This document shows, piece by piece, positions 1 through 8,845 of a stretch of DNA of 64,000 nucleotides. Source of the stretch: an uncultured Oscillospiraceae bacterium (lineage in GTDB: Bacteria > Bacillota > Clostridia > Oscillospirales > Acutalibacteraceae); assembly GCA_949289045.1 (NCBI GenBank), contig CASEMN010000008.1, positions 1 to 64,000 of the forward strand, in the 5' to 3' direction. Made by a program: the position numbers and the translations under genes. Position 1 is the first letter of the stretch. Each line of letters begins with the position of its first letter. The notes beneath the pieces were generated by a model. The model saw only the letters and a program-made list of their open reading frames with translations. It made no database searches and had not been told where the DNA came from.

Positions 1-52
1 CTATTTTAAATTCGCCACTATACACTTTGTTTTTTCTTTCTGTTTTTCCCAT
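1..52 (-). CDS. IS3-type transposase OrfA, N-terminal 17 codons only
   Basis: The minus strand from base 52 reads MGKTERKNKVYSGEFKI and runs off the window edge. The phrase YSGEFKI near the N-terminus is typical of OrfA (helix-turn-helix subunit) of clostridial IS3/IS150-like elements. In that family OrfA and OrfB are normally joined by programmed frameshifting to give the DDE transposase. A GGAGG ribosome site lies 11 bases upstream within the terminal repeat. Only the start is visible, so integrity of the element is unknown. Confidence 0.6.
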   Translation of the reverse strand, partial: MGKTERKNKVYSGEFKI

Positions 53-93
53 AAAAATATGCACCTCCAAAAGTGTCTAACTTTTGGGGTGCA
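1..93 (-). mobile_element. Left end of an IS3-family insertion sequence (partial)
   Basis: Read on the minus strand, the element begins at base 93 with TGCACCCCAAAAGTTAGACA, which has the 5'-TG and overall form of IS3-family (IS150-like) terminal repeats. It is followed directly by an imperfect inverse copy (bases 60-74), so 60-93 can fold into a hairpin. A ribosome site (GGAGG inside that inverse copy) and the start of an OrfA-like gene follow. The rest of the element lies left of the window, so the target duplication cannot be checked. The insertion ends 66 bases upstream of the ATG of the PBP gene. Confidence 0.68.
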
Positions 94-159
94 TATCAGA
101 AAGGGGCGGTTTTTAGTTTAAAATTTTCTATGATGTCAATACTATAACCGGTGATTTAT

Positions 160-1773
160 ATGTTTTATAAAAGAATTGCTGCAACGTATACGGTTATGAT
201 TTTTATTTTAGGATTTTTATGTGTAAACATTGTGACAATAATCAATTCGCCGGCGGCGGAAGCTTCTCAGCAAAATAACCGCAGAGTTTTGGAAGTTTCT
301 GAGAAAAGGGGAAATATCTACGACTGCAATTTAAATCTTCTTGTAAATGAAGAAAAATACAATGCCGCAGCGGTAGCTCCTATTGGAGAATCAGCTTCCA
401 TAATGAAAAATTACCTAAGCGGTGAAGATTATTCTAACCTTATCTCACGCCTTTCAAAAGGCGAGCTGGTGCTGGTTAAAACCGGTGAAAAAATTGAAGA
501 TTCAGAAGGGATAACCTCTTTAAGCCCATATTTACGTTACGGTGAAAATCAGCTTCTTGCACATACTATAGGATATCTTGATACGGGATCGGGCAATGGA
601 GTCTCGGGATTGGAAAAAAGTTATGATGAATACTTTACTGAAAATTCCGGAACCCTCAGTGTTGCGTATTACGTGGATGCTGTGGGAAGAATTTTGTCCG
701 GAGGAGAAGACGAGATAATTTATGACGGATACAACAATAATTCGGGTCTGGTGCTGACAATTGACAAAGAAATACAGCGTATTGCGGAAGAATGTGCTGA
801 TGAAGGAAAGCTGGATAAAGGTTCCATAGTAATACTCGATGCTGAAAACGGAAAAATAAAAGCCATGGTAAGCCGTCCGAATTTTAATCCCAATGAAATC
901 GAGAATTATTTGAACGATGAAAATTCACCTCTTATAAACCGTTCTCTTACGGAATATTCTGTAGGTTCTGTTTTTAAATTAGTAGTATGTGCCGCTGCGT
1001 TGGAAGCGGGAATTTCACCAAATTTTACACACGACTGCACAGGACAGATAGAGGTAGACGGTATTGTTTTTCATTGCCATAAACTTTCCGGACACGGAGT
1101 GCTGGATATGAAAAGTGGTTTTGCTCTTTCCTGCAACACGTACTTTATAAGTCTTGCACAGAAAGTCGGCAAAGAAAAAATACTTGAAACTGCTGAAAAA
1201 ATGGGCTTTGGAACATCTGTTGATATTGCCCATTCCCTCAGCTGTGATGCCGGATATCTGCCGTCTTTAAACGACATAGCAACATCGGGAGACCTTGCAA
1301 ACCTTTCTTTCGGACAAGGTAAGCTAATGGCGTCTCCTGTACAGATAGCTGCTGCATTTTTAACAGTTGCGTCAGGTGGTAATTATTGTTATCCCACAAT
1401 AGTGGAGGGCTTTGCAGATGAAAACATGAATGTTACTCACTCTGAGCAGAAACCGCCGACGCCGGTGTTTAATGAAAAAATTGTAAAACAGCTTCAGTCC
1501 TTTCTTAAATATTCCGTTGACTACGGCGGTGGTACTCTCGCAAAGCCGGAGGGCTCAACGGCGGGAGGAAAAACCGCAACGGCTCAGACAGGCTGGTATA
1601 AAAACGGAGTGGAAGTTTATCACGCTTGGTTTGCGGGATATTATCCTGCCGATGATCCCAAATATGTAATAGCAATTTTAAAGGAGGAGGGTGACGGCGG
1701 CTCCACCGACTGTGCTCCCATTTTCAGAGATATAGCCGAAAAAATTGAGGCTTACGAAAGCGGCGGAGATTGA
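160..1773 (+). CDS. Class B penicillin-binding protein (peptidoglycan transpeptidase)
   Basis: A D,D-transpeptidase that cross-links peptidoglycan on the outer face of the membrane. One N-terminal membrane anchor (about residues 5-28) is followed by a dimerisation segment with the RGxIYD motif near residue 50. The penicillin-binding domain has SVFK at 270-273 (catalytic Ser), SCN at 324-326 and K-T-A at 471-473, where KTG is usual. At 537 residues it is short for the FtsI/SpoVD/PBP2 group and has no C-terminal PASTA domain. A GTG at 151 is possible, but GGTGAT at 150-155 is well placed as ribosome site for the ATG at 160. The stop codon overlaps the promoter of the alaS leader. An IS3-type element sits just upstream and may have replaced or altered the native promoter. 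It could be an SpoVD-like sporulation PBP or a vegetative one; the sequence alone does not decide. Confidence 0.85.
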   Translation: MFYKRIAATYTVMIFILGFLCVNIVTIINSPAAEASQQNNRRVLEVSEKRGNIYDCNLNLLVNEEKYNAAAVAPIGESASIMKNYLSGEDYSNLISRLSKGELVLVKTGEKIEDSEGITSLSPYLRYGENQLLAHTIGYLDTGSGNGVSGLEKSYDEYFTENSGTLSVAYYVDAVGRILSGGEDEIIYDGYNNNSGLVLTIDKEIQRIAEECADEGKLDKGSIVILDAENGKIKAMVSRPNFNPNEIENYLNDENSPLINRSLTEYSVGSVFKLVVCAAALEAGISPNFTHDCTGQIEVDGIVFHCHKLSGHGVLDMKSGFALSCNTYFISLAQKVGKEKILETAEKMGFGTSVDIAHSLSCDAGYLPSLNDIATSGDLANLSFGQGKLMASPVQIAAAFLTVASGGNYCYPTIVEGFADENMNVTHSEQKPPTPVFNEKIVKQLQSFLKYSVDYGGGTLAKPEGSTAGGKTATAQTGWYKNGVEVYHAWFAGYYPADDPKYVIAILKEEGDGGSTDCAPIFRDIAEKIEAYESGGD

Positions 1774-1798
1774 CAAAATAATTTCTAAAGGATATAAT
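1770..1798 (+). promoter_or_regulatory. Sigma-A promoter of the alaS leader
   Basis: TTGACA at 1770-1775, a 17-base spacer and TATAAT at 1793-1798 form a perfect consensus promoter. The -35 box contains the TGA stop of the PBP gene. Transcription should start near 1805, just before the T-box leader. Confidence 0.85.
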
Positions 1799-1804
1799 TA
1801 ATAC

Positions 1805-2045
1805 GATATTTTTAAATGCTTTGAAGGAAAATATCGAAGAAATAGCTTTTTCAGAGAGAGAGCTCCGTGGCTGTAAGAGCTTTTACTGGCTTTCTTCGTG
1901 AGCCGTTCCTGAGCACCGTGTGAAGAATACGGCGTAGTTTCTGCGTTAAAGAGAAATTAAAGGTGGTGCTTTTTGCACAATTAGGGTGGTACCGCGGTTT
2001 AACCGTCCCTTATTGTACAGGAGGCATTATATTTTTTTGTAAAGG
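1805..2045 (+). promoter_or_regulatory. T-box riboswitch controlling alaS
   Basis: The T-box core AGGGTGGTACCGCG (1983-1996) is exact. Upstream, a Stem I is visible: GAAGAAATAGC pairs with GCTTTCTTC, with an AGAGAGA element and a GCTGTAAGAGC motif in its distal part. The antiterminator/terminator region pairs ACAAT..AGGG with CCCT..ATTGT around the core and is followed by a U-tract at 2032-2038. Such leaders bind uncharged tRNA and allow read-through, here into alanyl-tRNA synthetase, so tRNA-Ala is the expected effector. A GCC triplet at 1902-1904, on the 3' side of Stem I, is a candidate specifier codon but I cannot fix it without a structural alignment. Confidence 0.92.
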
Positions 2046-2057
2046 ATTTGATAAAAG

Positions 2058-4685
2058 ATGAAGTGGATGGGACTTAACGAGCTCAGGGAAAAATATCTGA
2101 GCTTCTTTGAGAGCAAAGGACATCTCCGCCTTGACAGCTTTTCACTTGTACCTCAGGGCGATAAGAGCCTTCTCCTGATTAACTCAGGTATGGCTCCCAT
2201 GAAAAAGTATTTTACAGGAGAGGTTACTCCTCCCAGAAAGAGAGTTACAACCTGCCAGAAGTGTATCCGTACTCCTGATATTGAAAACGTCGGTAAAACT
2301 GCACGTCACGGAACATATTTCGAGATGCTCGGCAACTTCTCATTTGGCGATTATTTTAAGCATGAAGCAACCAAATGGGCATGGGAATTCTGCACAAAGG
2401 TTATCGAAATGCCCGTTGACAGACTTTGGATAACAATTTATGAGGATGACGATGAGGCTTTCGATATCTGGACTAAGGAAGTCGGAGTTTCTCCCGACAG
2501 AATAGTCAGAATGGGCAAAGCAGATAACTTCTGGGAGCACGGCTCAGGCCCCTGCGGTCCCTGTTCAGAGCTTCACTTCGATAGAGGCGAAAAGTACGGC
2601 TGCGGAAAGCCCGATTGTAAAGTGGGCTGTGAATGCGACCGTTTCACAGAGTTCTGGAACCTTGTTTTCACTCAGTTTGATAACGACGGCAACGGCAATT
2701 ACACACGTCTTGACCATCCCAATATCGATACAGGTATGGGACTTGAAAGACTTGCCTGCATTGTTCAGGATGTTGATAACATCTTTGAAATCGACACAAT
2801 GCAGAACATTATGTCACACATTGCAAGAATCGCAAATAAAAAATATCACGACAACGAAAAGGACGACATCTCTCTTCGTGTTATCACAGACCATATCCGC
2901 AGCACCACATTTATGGTAGGTGACGGTGTGCTTCCCTCAAATGAGGGCAGAGGATACGTTCTTCGCCGTCTTCTCAGAAGAGCAGCACGTCACGGCAGAC
3001 TTCTCGGAATCGATCATCCTTTCCTTGCAGATGTTGCAAAGACAGTTATCGAAAATAATAAAAATGCATATCCTGCTCTTGCAGAGAAAGTTGACTTCAT
3101 AACAAAGGTTATCAGCAACGAAGAAGAAAACTTCAGCCGTACAATTGATACAGGTCTTCAGCTTCTTGAAGAGGTTATCGCTAAGAGCGGCGATTCAAAG
3201 ACAATCAGCGGTGAAGATGCTTTCAGACTTTATGATACCTATGGTTTCCCTCTTGACCTTACAAAGGAAATTGCAGAGGAAAAAGGACTCCATGTTGACG
3301 AAGAAGGCTTTACACAGCTTATGTCACAGCAGAGAATTCAGGCGAGAAATGCCCGTAAGGATGCCGGAGCTGACGCATGGAAAGCTTCCGGAGACGCAGG
3401 AGCCGACTTTGAGGCGACTGAGTTTACAGGTTATGGCTCAACTGAGGGCGAAGGCAAGATTTTAGGCGTTATTGTAAACGGTGAAAGAACCGAAAGCTAT
3501 GAGGGCGAGGAAGAGTTTGCCCTTATTGCAGATAAAACACCTTTCTATGGTGAAAGCGGCGGACAGGCAGGCGATACAGGCGTTATCAAAAATGACAGCT
3601 TTACTGCCGAAGTCCTTTCAACTTCCAAGAATGCAGGAGGAGTATTTGTACATTCCTGCCGTCTTGTAAGCGGTACAGTTAAAGCAGGCGAAACAGCTTC
3701 TTTTGAGGTTGACAAAGAAAAACGCTTTGCCACAATGAGAAACCATACAGCAGCTCACCTTTTACAGGCAGCTCTCCGTAAGGTTCTCGGCAGCCACGTT
3801 GAGCAGGCTGGTCAGCTTGTTAACAGCGCCGAAGTACGTTTCGATTTCTCACACTTCTCAGCACTTACTCCCGAAGAGTTAAAGAGTGTCGAAGCTCTTG
3901 TAAACGAAAAGATTCTTGCAGCTCTTACGGTTACCACAACTGAGATGCCAATTGACGAGGCAAAGAAAAAGGGCGCAATGGCTCTGTTCGGTGAAAAGTA
4001 CGGCGATGTTGTAAGAGTTGTTGAAGCAGGCGATTTCTCAGTAGAGCTTTGCGGCGGTACTCATGTTGACAATACCTCAAAGCTTGGACTTTTCAAAATT
4101 ATTTCCGAATCCTCAGTTGCTTCCGGAGTAAGAAGAATACAGGCTGTTACAGGTGCAGGCGTACTTGAGTTCATTGAAAAGAATCTTAATCTTATAAACG
4201 AAAGCTGTACTGCTCTCAAGCTCGGCAATCCCGCAGACCTTGCAAGACGCTGCCGTCAGGTTTCAGAAGAAGTAAAGGCAGCAGAAAAGAAAGTTGCAGC
4301 TCTCGAAAACGAAAAGGCAGAGCTTAATACAAAGAGACTTCTCGAAAACTATAAAACAGTTGGCGAATATAAGCTTATTGCCGCAAATGTTCCCGATGCT
4401 GCACCCGACGCACTTCGCAGAATGTGCGACAGCGCAAAGAACAGCGATGAGGCAGTTGTAATAATCCTTGCAAGTGAGCAGAAGGCAAAGGGCACAGTAA
4501 GTCTTGCCGCAGCTTGCTCAAAAGCTGCCGTCAGTAAAGGCGCTCATGCAGGCAATATTGTCCGTGAGGCAGCAAAAGCTTGCGGCGGTTCAGGCGGCGG
4601 AAAGCCCGACAGCGCAATGGCAGGCGGCAAGGATCCCTCAAAGATAGATGAAGCTCTCAATACTGTCGAAAAATTACTTTCATAA
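2058..4685 (+). CDS. alaS: Alanyl-tRNA synthetase
   Basis: Class II aminoacyl-tRNA synthetase that charges tRNA-Ala in the cytoplasm and edits Ser/Gly mischarging. The 875 residues cover the whole family architecture: an N-terminal catalytic core that opens with the LREKYLSFFESKGH-type start, an editing domain with the zinc ligands HxxxH (H563, H567) and CGGTH (C665, H669), and a C-terminal coiled coil plus glycine-rich C-Ala domain. The start at 2058 matches the conserved family N-terminus; AAAGG at 2041-2045 is the likely ribosome site. Expression is under the T-box leader. The HIT and phosphoribosyltransferase genes follow within 15 bases each, so the three are probably co-transcribed. Confidence 0.98.
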   Translation: MKWMGLNELREKYLSFFESKGHLRLDSFSLVPQGDKSLLLINSGMAPMKKYFTGEVTPPRKRVTTCQKCIRTPDIENVGKTARHGTYFEMLGNFSFGDYFKHEATKWAWEFCTKVIEMPVDRLWITIYEDDDEAFDIWTKEVGVSPDRIVRMGKADNFWEHGSGPCGPCSELHFDRGEKYGCGKPDCKVGCECDRFTEFWNLVFTQFDNDGNGNYTRLDHPNIDTGMGLERLACIVQDVDNIFEIDTMQNIMSHIARIANKKYHDNEKDDISLRVITDHIRSTTFMVGDGVLPSNEGRGYVLRRLLRRAARHGRLLGIDHPFLADVAKTVIENNKNAYPALAEKVDFITKVISNEEENFSRTIDTGLQLLEEVIAKSGDSKTISGEDAFRLYDTYGFPLDLTKEIAEEKGLHVDEEGFTQLMSQQRIQARNARKDAGADAWKASGDAGADFEATEFTGYGSTEGEGKILGVIVNGERTESYEGEEEFALIADKTPFYGESGGQAGDTGVIKNDSFTAEVLSTSKNAGGVFVHSCRLVSGTVKAGETASFEVDKEKRFATMRNHTAAHLLQAALRKVLGSHVEQAGQLVNSAEVRFDFSHFSALTPEELKSVEALVNEKILAALTVTTTEMPIDEAKKKGAMALFGEKYGDVVRVVEAGDFSVELCGGTHVDNTSKLGLFKIISESSVASGVRRIQAVTGAGVLEFIEKNLNLINESCTALKLGNPADLARRCRQVSEEVKAAEKKVAALENEKAELNTKRLLENYKTVGEYKLIAANVPDAAPDALRRMCDSAKNSDEAVVIILASEQKAKGTVSLAAACSKAAVSKGAHAGNIVREAAKACGGSGGGKPDSAMAGGKDPSKIDEALNTVEKLLS

Positions 4686-4699
4686 AAGGAGCGAAGAAA

Positions 4700-5038
4700 A
4701 TGGACTGCGTTTTCTGTAAAATCATCAGCGGCGATATCCCGTCATCAAAGGTCTATGAGGACGAATGGGTAGTGGCTTTTAAAGACCTTGAGCCACAGGC
4801 TCCCGTACACGTTCTCATTGTACCTAAGGAGCATATCGCATCGGCGAAAGAGATAACCGCCGAAAACAGCTTCCTTATTGCCAAGGTTTTTGAAGCTGCG
4901 GCAAAAATCGCAAATGAAATGGATTTAAAAGACGGCTTCAGAATCGTCAATAACTGCGGTGAAAAAGCAGGACAATCTGTTATGCACATTCATTTCCATA
5001 TGATGGCAGGCCGTGAATTTACATGGCCCGCAGGCTGA
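4700..5038 (+). CDS. HIT-family (Hint-type) nucleotide hydrolase
   Basis: A cytoplasmic histidine-triad protein of 112 residues, the usual Hint length. The catalytic HxHxH triad (H96, H98, H100) lies near the C-terminus, and the N-terminal CxxC (C3, C6) is the one often seen in bacterial Hint proteins. The family hydrolyses AMP-lysine and other purine phosphoramidates, including aminoacyl-adenylates, which would suit its place directly after alaS (14-base gap). A GGAG ribosome site precedes the ATG. The physiological substrate cannot be told from sequence. Confidence 0.93.
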   Translation: MDCVFCKIISGDIPSSKVYEDEWVVAFKDLEPQAPVHVLIVPKEHIASAKEITAENSFLIAKVFEAAAKIANEMDLKDGFRIVNNCGEKAGQSVMHIHFHMMAGREFTWPAG

Positions 5039-5050
5039 GGAGGAGTAAAA

Positions 5051-5590
5051 ATGTCTGAAGTATATAAGATGAAAATAGCAGGACTCGAAAGAGAACTGCC
5101 TATCTGCGCCGTAAACGACAAGCTTGATATAGCTGCATTTGTCATTTTCGGAGATGTTGAAATAACAGTGGCTTCCGCAACTGAACTTCTTAAAAAGTGC
5201 CCTGAGTTCGATTACATAGTAACTCCCGAAGCAAAGGGTATTCCTCTTGCTTACGAAATGGCAAGACAGAGCGGAAAGAAATATTTCATAATCCGCAAGG
5301 GCGCAAAGCTCTATATGAAAGAGCCTGTAAGCGTTAACGTTAATTCAATTACCACTGCCGCTGTTCAGACAGCTTACCTTGACAGTGCAGAGGGTGAGCA
5401 GATGAGAGGCAAGAGAGTCCTTGTTCTCGATGACGTTATAAGCACCGGCGAATCTCTTAAAGCTGCTCTTACACTGCTTGAAAAATTTGATGTAAATGTT
5501 GTAGGCATGGCTGCAATTTTGGCAGAGGGAGATGCCGCCGACCGTGACGATATTATTTATCTTGAAAAGCTTCCTCTGTTTTTCAAATAA
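5051..5590 (+). CDS. Purine-type phosphoribosyltransferase (apt-like)
   Basis: A type I phosphoribosyltransferase of 179 residues. The PRPP-binding signature VLVLDDVISTGES is centred on D127-D128, and the fold has the size and layout of adenine/xanthine phosphoribosyltransferases. It should salvage a purine base with PRPP in the cytoplasm. It follows the HIT gene by 12 bases in the alaS operon, preceded by a GAGGAG ribosome site. The base-recognition hood is not diagnostic by eye, so adenine against xanthine specificity is left open. Confidence 0.85.
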   Translation: MSEVYKMKIAGLERELPICAVNDKLDIAAFVIFGDVEITVASATELLKKCPEFDYIVTPEAKGIPLAYEMARQSGKKYFIIRKGAKLYMKEPVSVNVNSITTAAVQTAYLDSAEGEQMRGKRVLVLDDVISTGESLKAALTLLEKFDVNVVGMAAILAEGDAADRDDIIYLEKLPLFFK

Positions 5591-5611
5591 TACCGTAACG
5601 GAGCTGATCTT

Positions 5612-7798
5612 ATGAAACGACCGATGGCTGTAACAGGTGCCTGTGCAGTCCTCTCCTTAGCGGCGTTTTTGCTGCTGGGGACGGGGATTGCCACAGTCAC
5701 TGCAATTGTTGCAGCTGTCGGTCTTGTTTTATGTCCGCTTCTAAAAAACCGTGAAAATCGGAGTATAGTTTCTGTCTGTCTTGTCACAGTTATCTGTGCT
5801 TTTATCTGGCTCACATTTTATGACTGGGTGTTTTATGAGCCTGCCAAAAACCTTTGCGAAAAAGAAGTAACTATTGAGGGCGAAATAATTGCAGAGCCTT
5901 ACAGAGCTTACGGGCAGTATTACACTGTTGTGAAAACGGAAACTGTTGACGGAGAAAAACTAAAAGTTAAAATAAGGCTTTCCATGAGCAGTTCACAGAA
6001 TGCCGAACCCGGTGATAAAGTAACCTGTACCGTTAAACCATATCTTCTCACAGATGGCAGCGGAAAAAACAAAGCAGATGGAATTTTTATCGGCGGATAT
6101 ATGGGCGACGGCGCAAAAATAGAAAAAGGCACTGGATTTTCATTTAATCTGATCGTATATAAAGTGAAGAGTTATCTTCTTTCAAACATATCCTATGCTC
6201 TTCCCGGTGATGAGGGTGCACTTCTTAAAGGAATGCTTTTAGGCGATAAAACAGGCGTGCCGGAAGATATAAACGAAAGCTTTCGTCATGTGGGACTTTC
6301 GCACCTATTTGCTGTTTCAGGTCTGCATCTTTCAATATGGGTAGGTCTATTTTCTTACATAAAATTCAAAGACAACTCCCTTAGAGTTATGATGCGTATT
6401 GTTTCAGCTCTTTTTATTCTGTTCTTTATGTCCATTACAGGTTTTACTTCTTCAGTTTTCAGAGCGGGAGTGATGACTTTTGTCTTTCTTGGGGCACAAG
6501 GACTTGGCAGAAAGGCTGATGGCGTAAACTCTCTGGGAATGGCAGCGGTAATTTTATGTATGATGAATCCATACACCTGTCTTGAACTGAGCTTTCTTTT
6601 GTCCTTTTCTGCGACTTTAGGTATTCTCATTTGCTATAAACCTATTGAAGCTTTAGGAGAAAAAGCACAGGATAAAATAAAAGGAGTGTTTGGCAAAGCT
6701 ATTAAATGGATTATCACTGCAGGCGCAGTGTCCGTAAGCGCATCCATATTTACTTTTCCCGTTTCTTCAATAGCTTTCGGAGAAATCTCCGCAGTTTCTC
6801 CTTTTGCAAATCTCATTGTGCCGTCTTTAGGTGCTGTGTCCATGATAAGCGGAGGCTTGGCGGCGGTATTTCCGTCAAATCCGATTTTCTTCTTTATAAC
6901 AAAACCGCTTTTCCTACTGTGCGGTTTAATCAATAAGTTTATAATTAATTTCTGTCTCTGGCTTGGAAACTTTGAATTTTCTCATTTCAGAATAAGCGGT
7001 GAAAACGCTGCTGTTATCTGTGCGGGAATCATGGTGCTTTTGGCAGTTACATTTATGTTTAAAAATTACCGCAGAATTTTGCCGCTTACTTTATCCCTTT
7101 GTCTGCTGTTTGCAGTCTGTACCGAAATTTCCGAAACCTTTTTAAAGGCAAATACCCTTGAGATAATTGTCTGCGACAGCGGGGAAAGTCCCTGTGTTGT
7201 GCTTTCTGATGGAAAAAGTGCTGTCATTATGGGATCGGGGAGCAGCTATAACTCTGAAACCAGCATTGATAAAGCCCTTTCCTCTGCTGGAACGGAGAAG
7301 ATAAACGCCATTGCCGCCACAAGGTACGATAATATTGCAAGTGTAGAAAGTATCGCATCAGAGTATGATATACCCATTGTGATTAACAGCAGTGCGAATG
7401 AGTTTTTGAGCGGAGATGTAGATACCCTTAATATTAGCGGAAACGGCGAAAACATTGAGTTTTCTCAAAAGGTAAAAGCAGAGTTTTATTCCGATTTTAC
7501 AGTAATAACCTATAATAATTTCAGAGCCCTTATTTCTTATGACAGCGAGGGAAAAATCTCCTCCATTCCCGGCAGCGAAAAGGGATATAATCTGCTTATC
7601 TGTTCGGAAAAACCTCCCCGGGACTATGAAAATTTCGGATTTTCATATATAATAGTAACCTGCGATGAAGATTACTTTGATGAAAACAAAGGTGAAATAT
7701 ATTCTATAAACGGCAGTAAGGCGGTAACCGGAGAAATGGGAAACATTACGGTTTTCGCTCAGGAGGACGGAAGCTTCCGCATAAGGAGGAGCGCTTAA
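5612..7798 (+). CDS. ComEC/Rec2-type membrane protein with degenerate C-terminal domain
   Basis: A 728-residue polytopic membrane protein of the ComEC family, the channel that moves single-stranded DNA across the membrane during transformation. It has N-terminal membrane segments, an OB-like external domain (about 75-170), then the competence domain with the hallmark HLFAVSGLHLS at 231-241 and many hydrophobic helices to about 510. The C-terminal metallo-beta-lactamase-like region (about 515-720) lacks the expected HxHxDH metal site: the region where THxHxDH is expected reads AATRYDNIAS near residue 568. The start is preceded by GGAG. It lies 21 bases after the phosphoribosyltransferase gene and directly abuts holA, the usual clostridial order comEC-holA. 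Whether it still supports DNA uptake is uncertain. Confidence 0.85.
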   Translation: MKRPMAVTGACAVLSLAAFLLLGTGIATVTAIVAAVGLVLCPLLKNRENRSIVSVCLVTVICAFIWLTFYDWVFYEPAKNLCEKEVTIEGEIIAEPYRAYGQYYTVVKTETVDGEKLKVKIRLSMSSSQNAEPGDKVTCTVKPYLLTDGSGKNKADGIFIGGYMGDGAKIEKGTGFSFNLIVYKVKSYLLSNISYALPGDEGALLKGMLLGDKTGVPEDINESFRHVGLSHLFAVSGLHLSIWVGLFSYIKFKDNSLRVMMRIVSALFILFFMSITGFTSSVFRAGVMTFVFLGAQGLGRKADGVNSLGMAAVILCMMNPYTCLELSFLLSFSATLGILICYKPIEALGEKAQDKIKGVFGKAIKWIITAGAVSVSASIFTFPVSSIAFGEISAVSPFANLIVPSLGAVSMISGGLAAVFPSNPIFFFITKPLFLLCGLINKFIINFCLWLGNFEFSHFRISGENAAVICAGIMVLLAVTFMFKNYRRILPLTLSLCLLFAVCTEISETFLKANTLEIIVCDSGESPCVVLSDGKSAVIMGSGSSYNSETSIDKALSSAGTEKINAIAATRYDNIASVESIASEYDIPIVINSSANEFLSGDVDTLNISGNGENIEFSQKVKAEFYSDFTVITYNNFRALISYDSEGKISSIPGSEKGYNLLICSEKPPRDYENFGFSYIIVTCDEDYFDENKGEIYSINGSKAVTGEMGNITVFAQEDGSFRIRRSA

Positions 7799-8845
7799 AT
7801 GGCACGCATAACCGAGCAGAAACTTAAAGAGCAGATAAAGAGTAAAGACTTTTCCTCACTTTATTTTCTATACGGTGAGGAGAGCTATCTTGTAAAGCAT
7901 TACGCTTCAAAAATAGCAGAGGGTGCAGTCCCCAAAGGTATGGAAGCTTTTAATCTGCATCTTTTGGATGGAGAAAAAACCACACCCGATGAGATTTTTG
8001 AAAAGACTGAAACAATGCCCATGATGGCAGAGCGCATATGCGTGAGCGTCAAGGATATGGATCTCGGAGCACTGGGGCAAAAGGAGCTTGATAAGATTTA
8101 CGAGATAATAAAAGATGTTCCTGAAACCTGTGTGCTGATATTCTGGTACAGTGTAGATAACGACGATAAAAAGTCAGCTAAATGGAAAAATGTAATAAAG
8201 AAATTTACCGATTGCGGAGAGGTCTTCGAGGCTGCAAAAATGAGTCAGTCCCAGCTTGCTTCTCTTGTTAAGCGAATGGCGAAAAAGCAGGGCTGTGATA
8301 TTTCCGATGCCGACGCTTCATATCTTGCCGGGCTTACAGGAGGAGATATGAACACCCTTTTCAGCGAAACGGAAAAGCTCTGTTTTTACGCTCAGGGCGG
8401 AGAGATAACAAGGGAAAAAATCGACGAAATCGCCGTGAAATCCGTTGAGGCATCTGTGTTTGACTTAGTGAAAGCCATCGCTGCGGGAAAAAGCGAAAAA
8501 GCCTTTTCGGTTCTCAATCTTCTCTTTTCTCAAAAGACCGAGCCTGTTATGATTTTAGGCGCAATAATCGGCAGCTACTGCGATATGTACCGTGTAAGAG
8601 CGGCTAAAAACGCAGGTCAGCAGCCGGCGGATGTGGCAAATTATTACGGATATAAGGGCAGGGAATTCAGACTCCGCAACGCTGCAAGGGATTCCGCTTC
8701 CCTTTCAGATGAGGCTCTGAGAAGATGTCTTCAGATTCTGTGGGACTGCGACGCACTTTTAAAAAGCAGCCGTACCGATAACCGTCTTGCTCTTGAGGAG
8801 ACGGTGGTAAAGCTTCTCCTTGCCGCAGGAGGCGAAAAGGTATGA
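7799..8845 (+). CDS. holA: DNA polymerase III delta subunit
   Basis: A clamp-loader subunit that opens the beta sliding clamp at replication forks. The 348 residues match the HolA family: an N-terminal AAA+ like domain beginning with FLYGEESYLV, lacking a functional Walker A as usual for delta, a middle helical region and the C-terminal collar domain with LRLEETV-like phrasing (here LALEETVVKLL). The ATG follows the comEC stop with no gap and has AAGGAGG upstream. The stop overlaps the next gene by four bases (ATGA). Confidence 0.93.
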   Translation: MARITEQKLKEQIKSKDFSSLYFLYGEESYLVKHYASKIAEGAVPKGMEAFNLHLLDGEKTTPDEIFEKTETMPMMAERICVSVKDMDLGALGQKELDKIYEIIKDVPETCVLIFWYSVDNDDKKSAKWKNVIKKFTDCGEVFEAAKMSQSQLASLVKRMAKKQGCDISDADASYLAGLTGGDMNTLFSETEKLCFYAQGGEITREKIDEIAVKSVEASVFDLVKAIAAGKSEKAFSVLNLLFSQKTEPVMILGAIIGSYCDMYRVRAAKNAGQQPADVANYYGYKGREFRLRNAARDSASLSDEALRRCLQILWDCDALLKSSRTDNRLALEETVVKLLLAAGGEKV

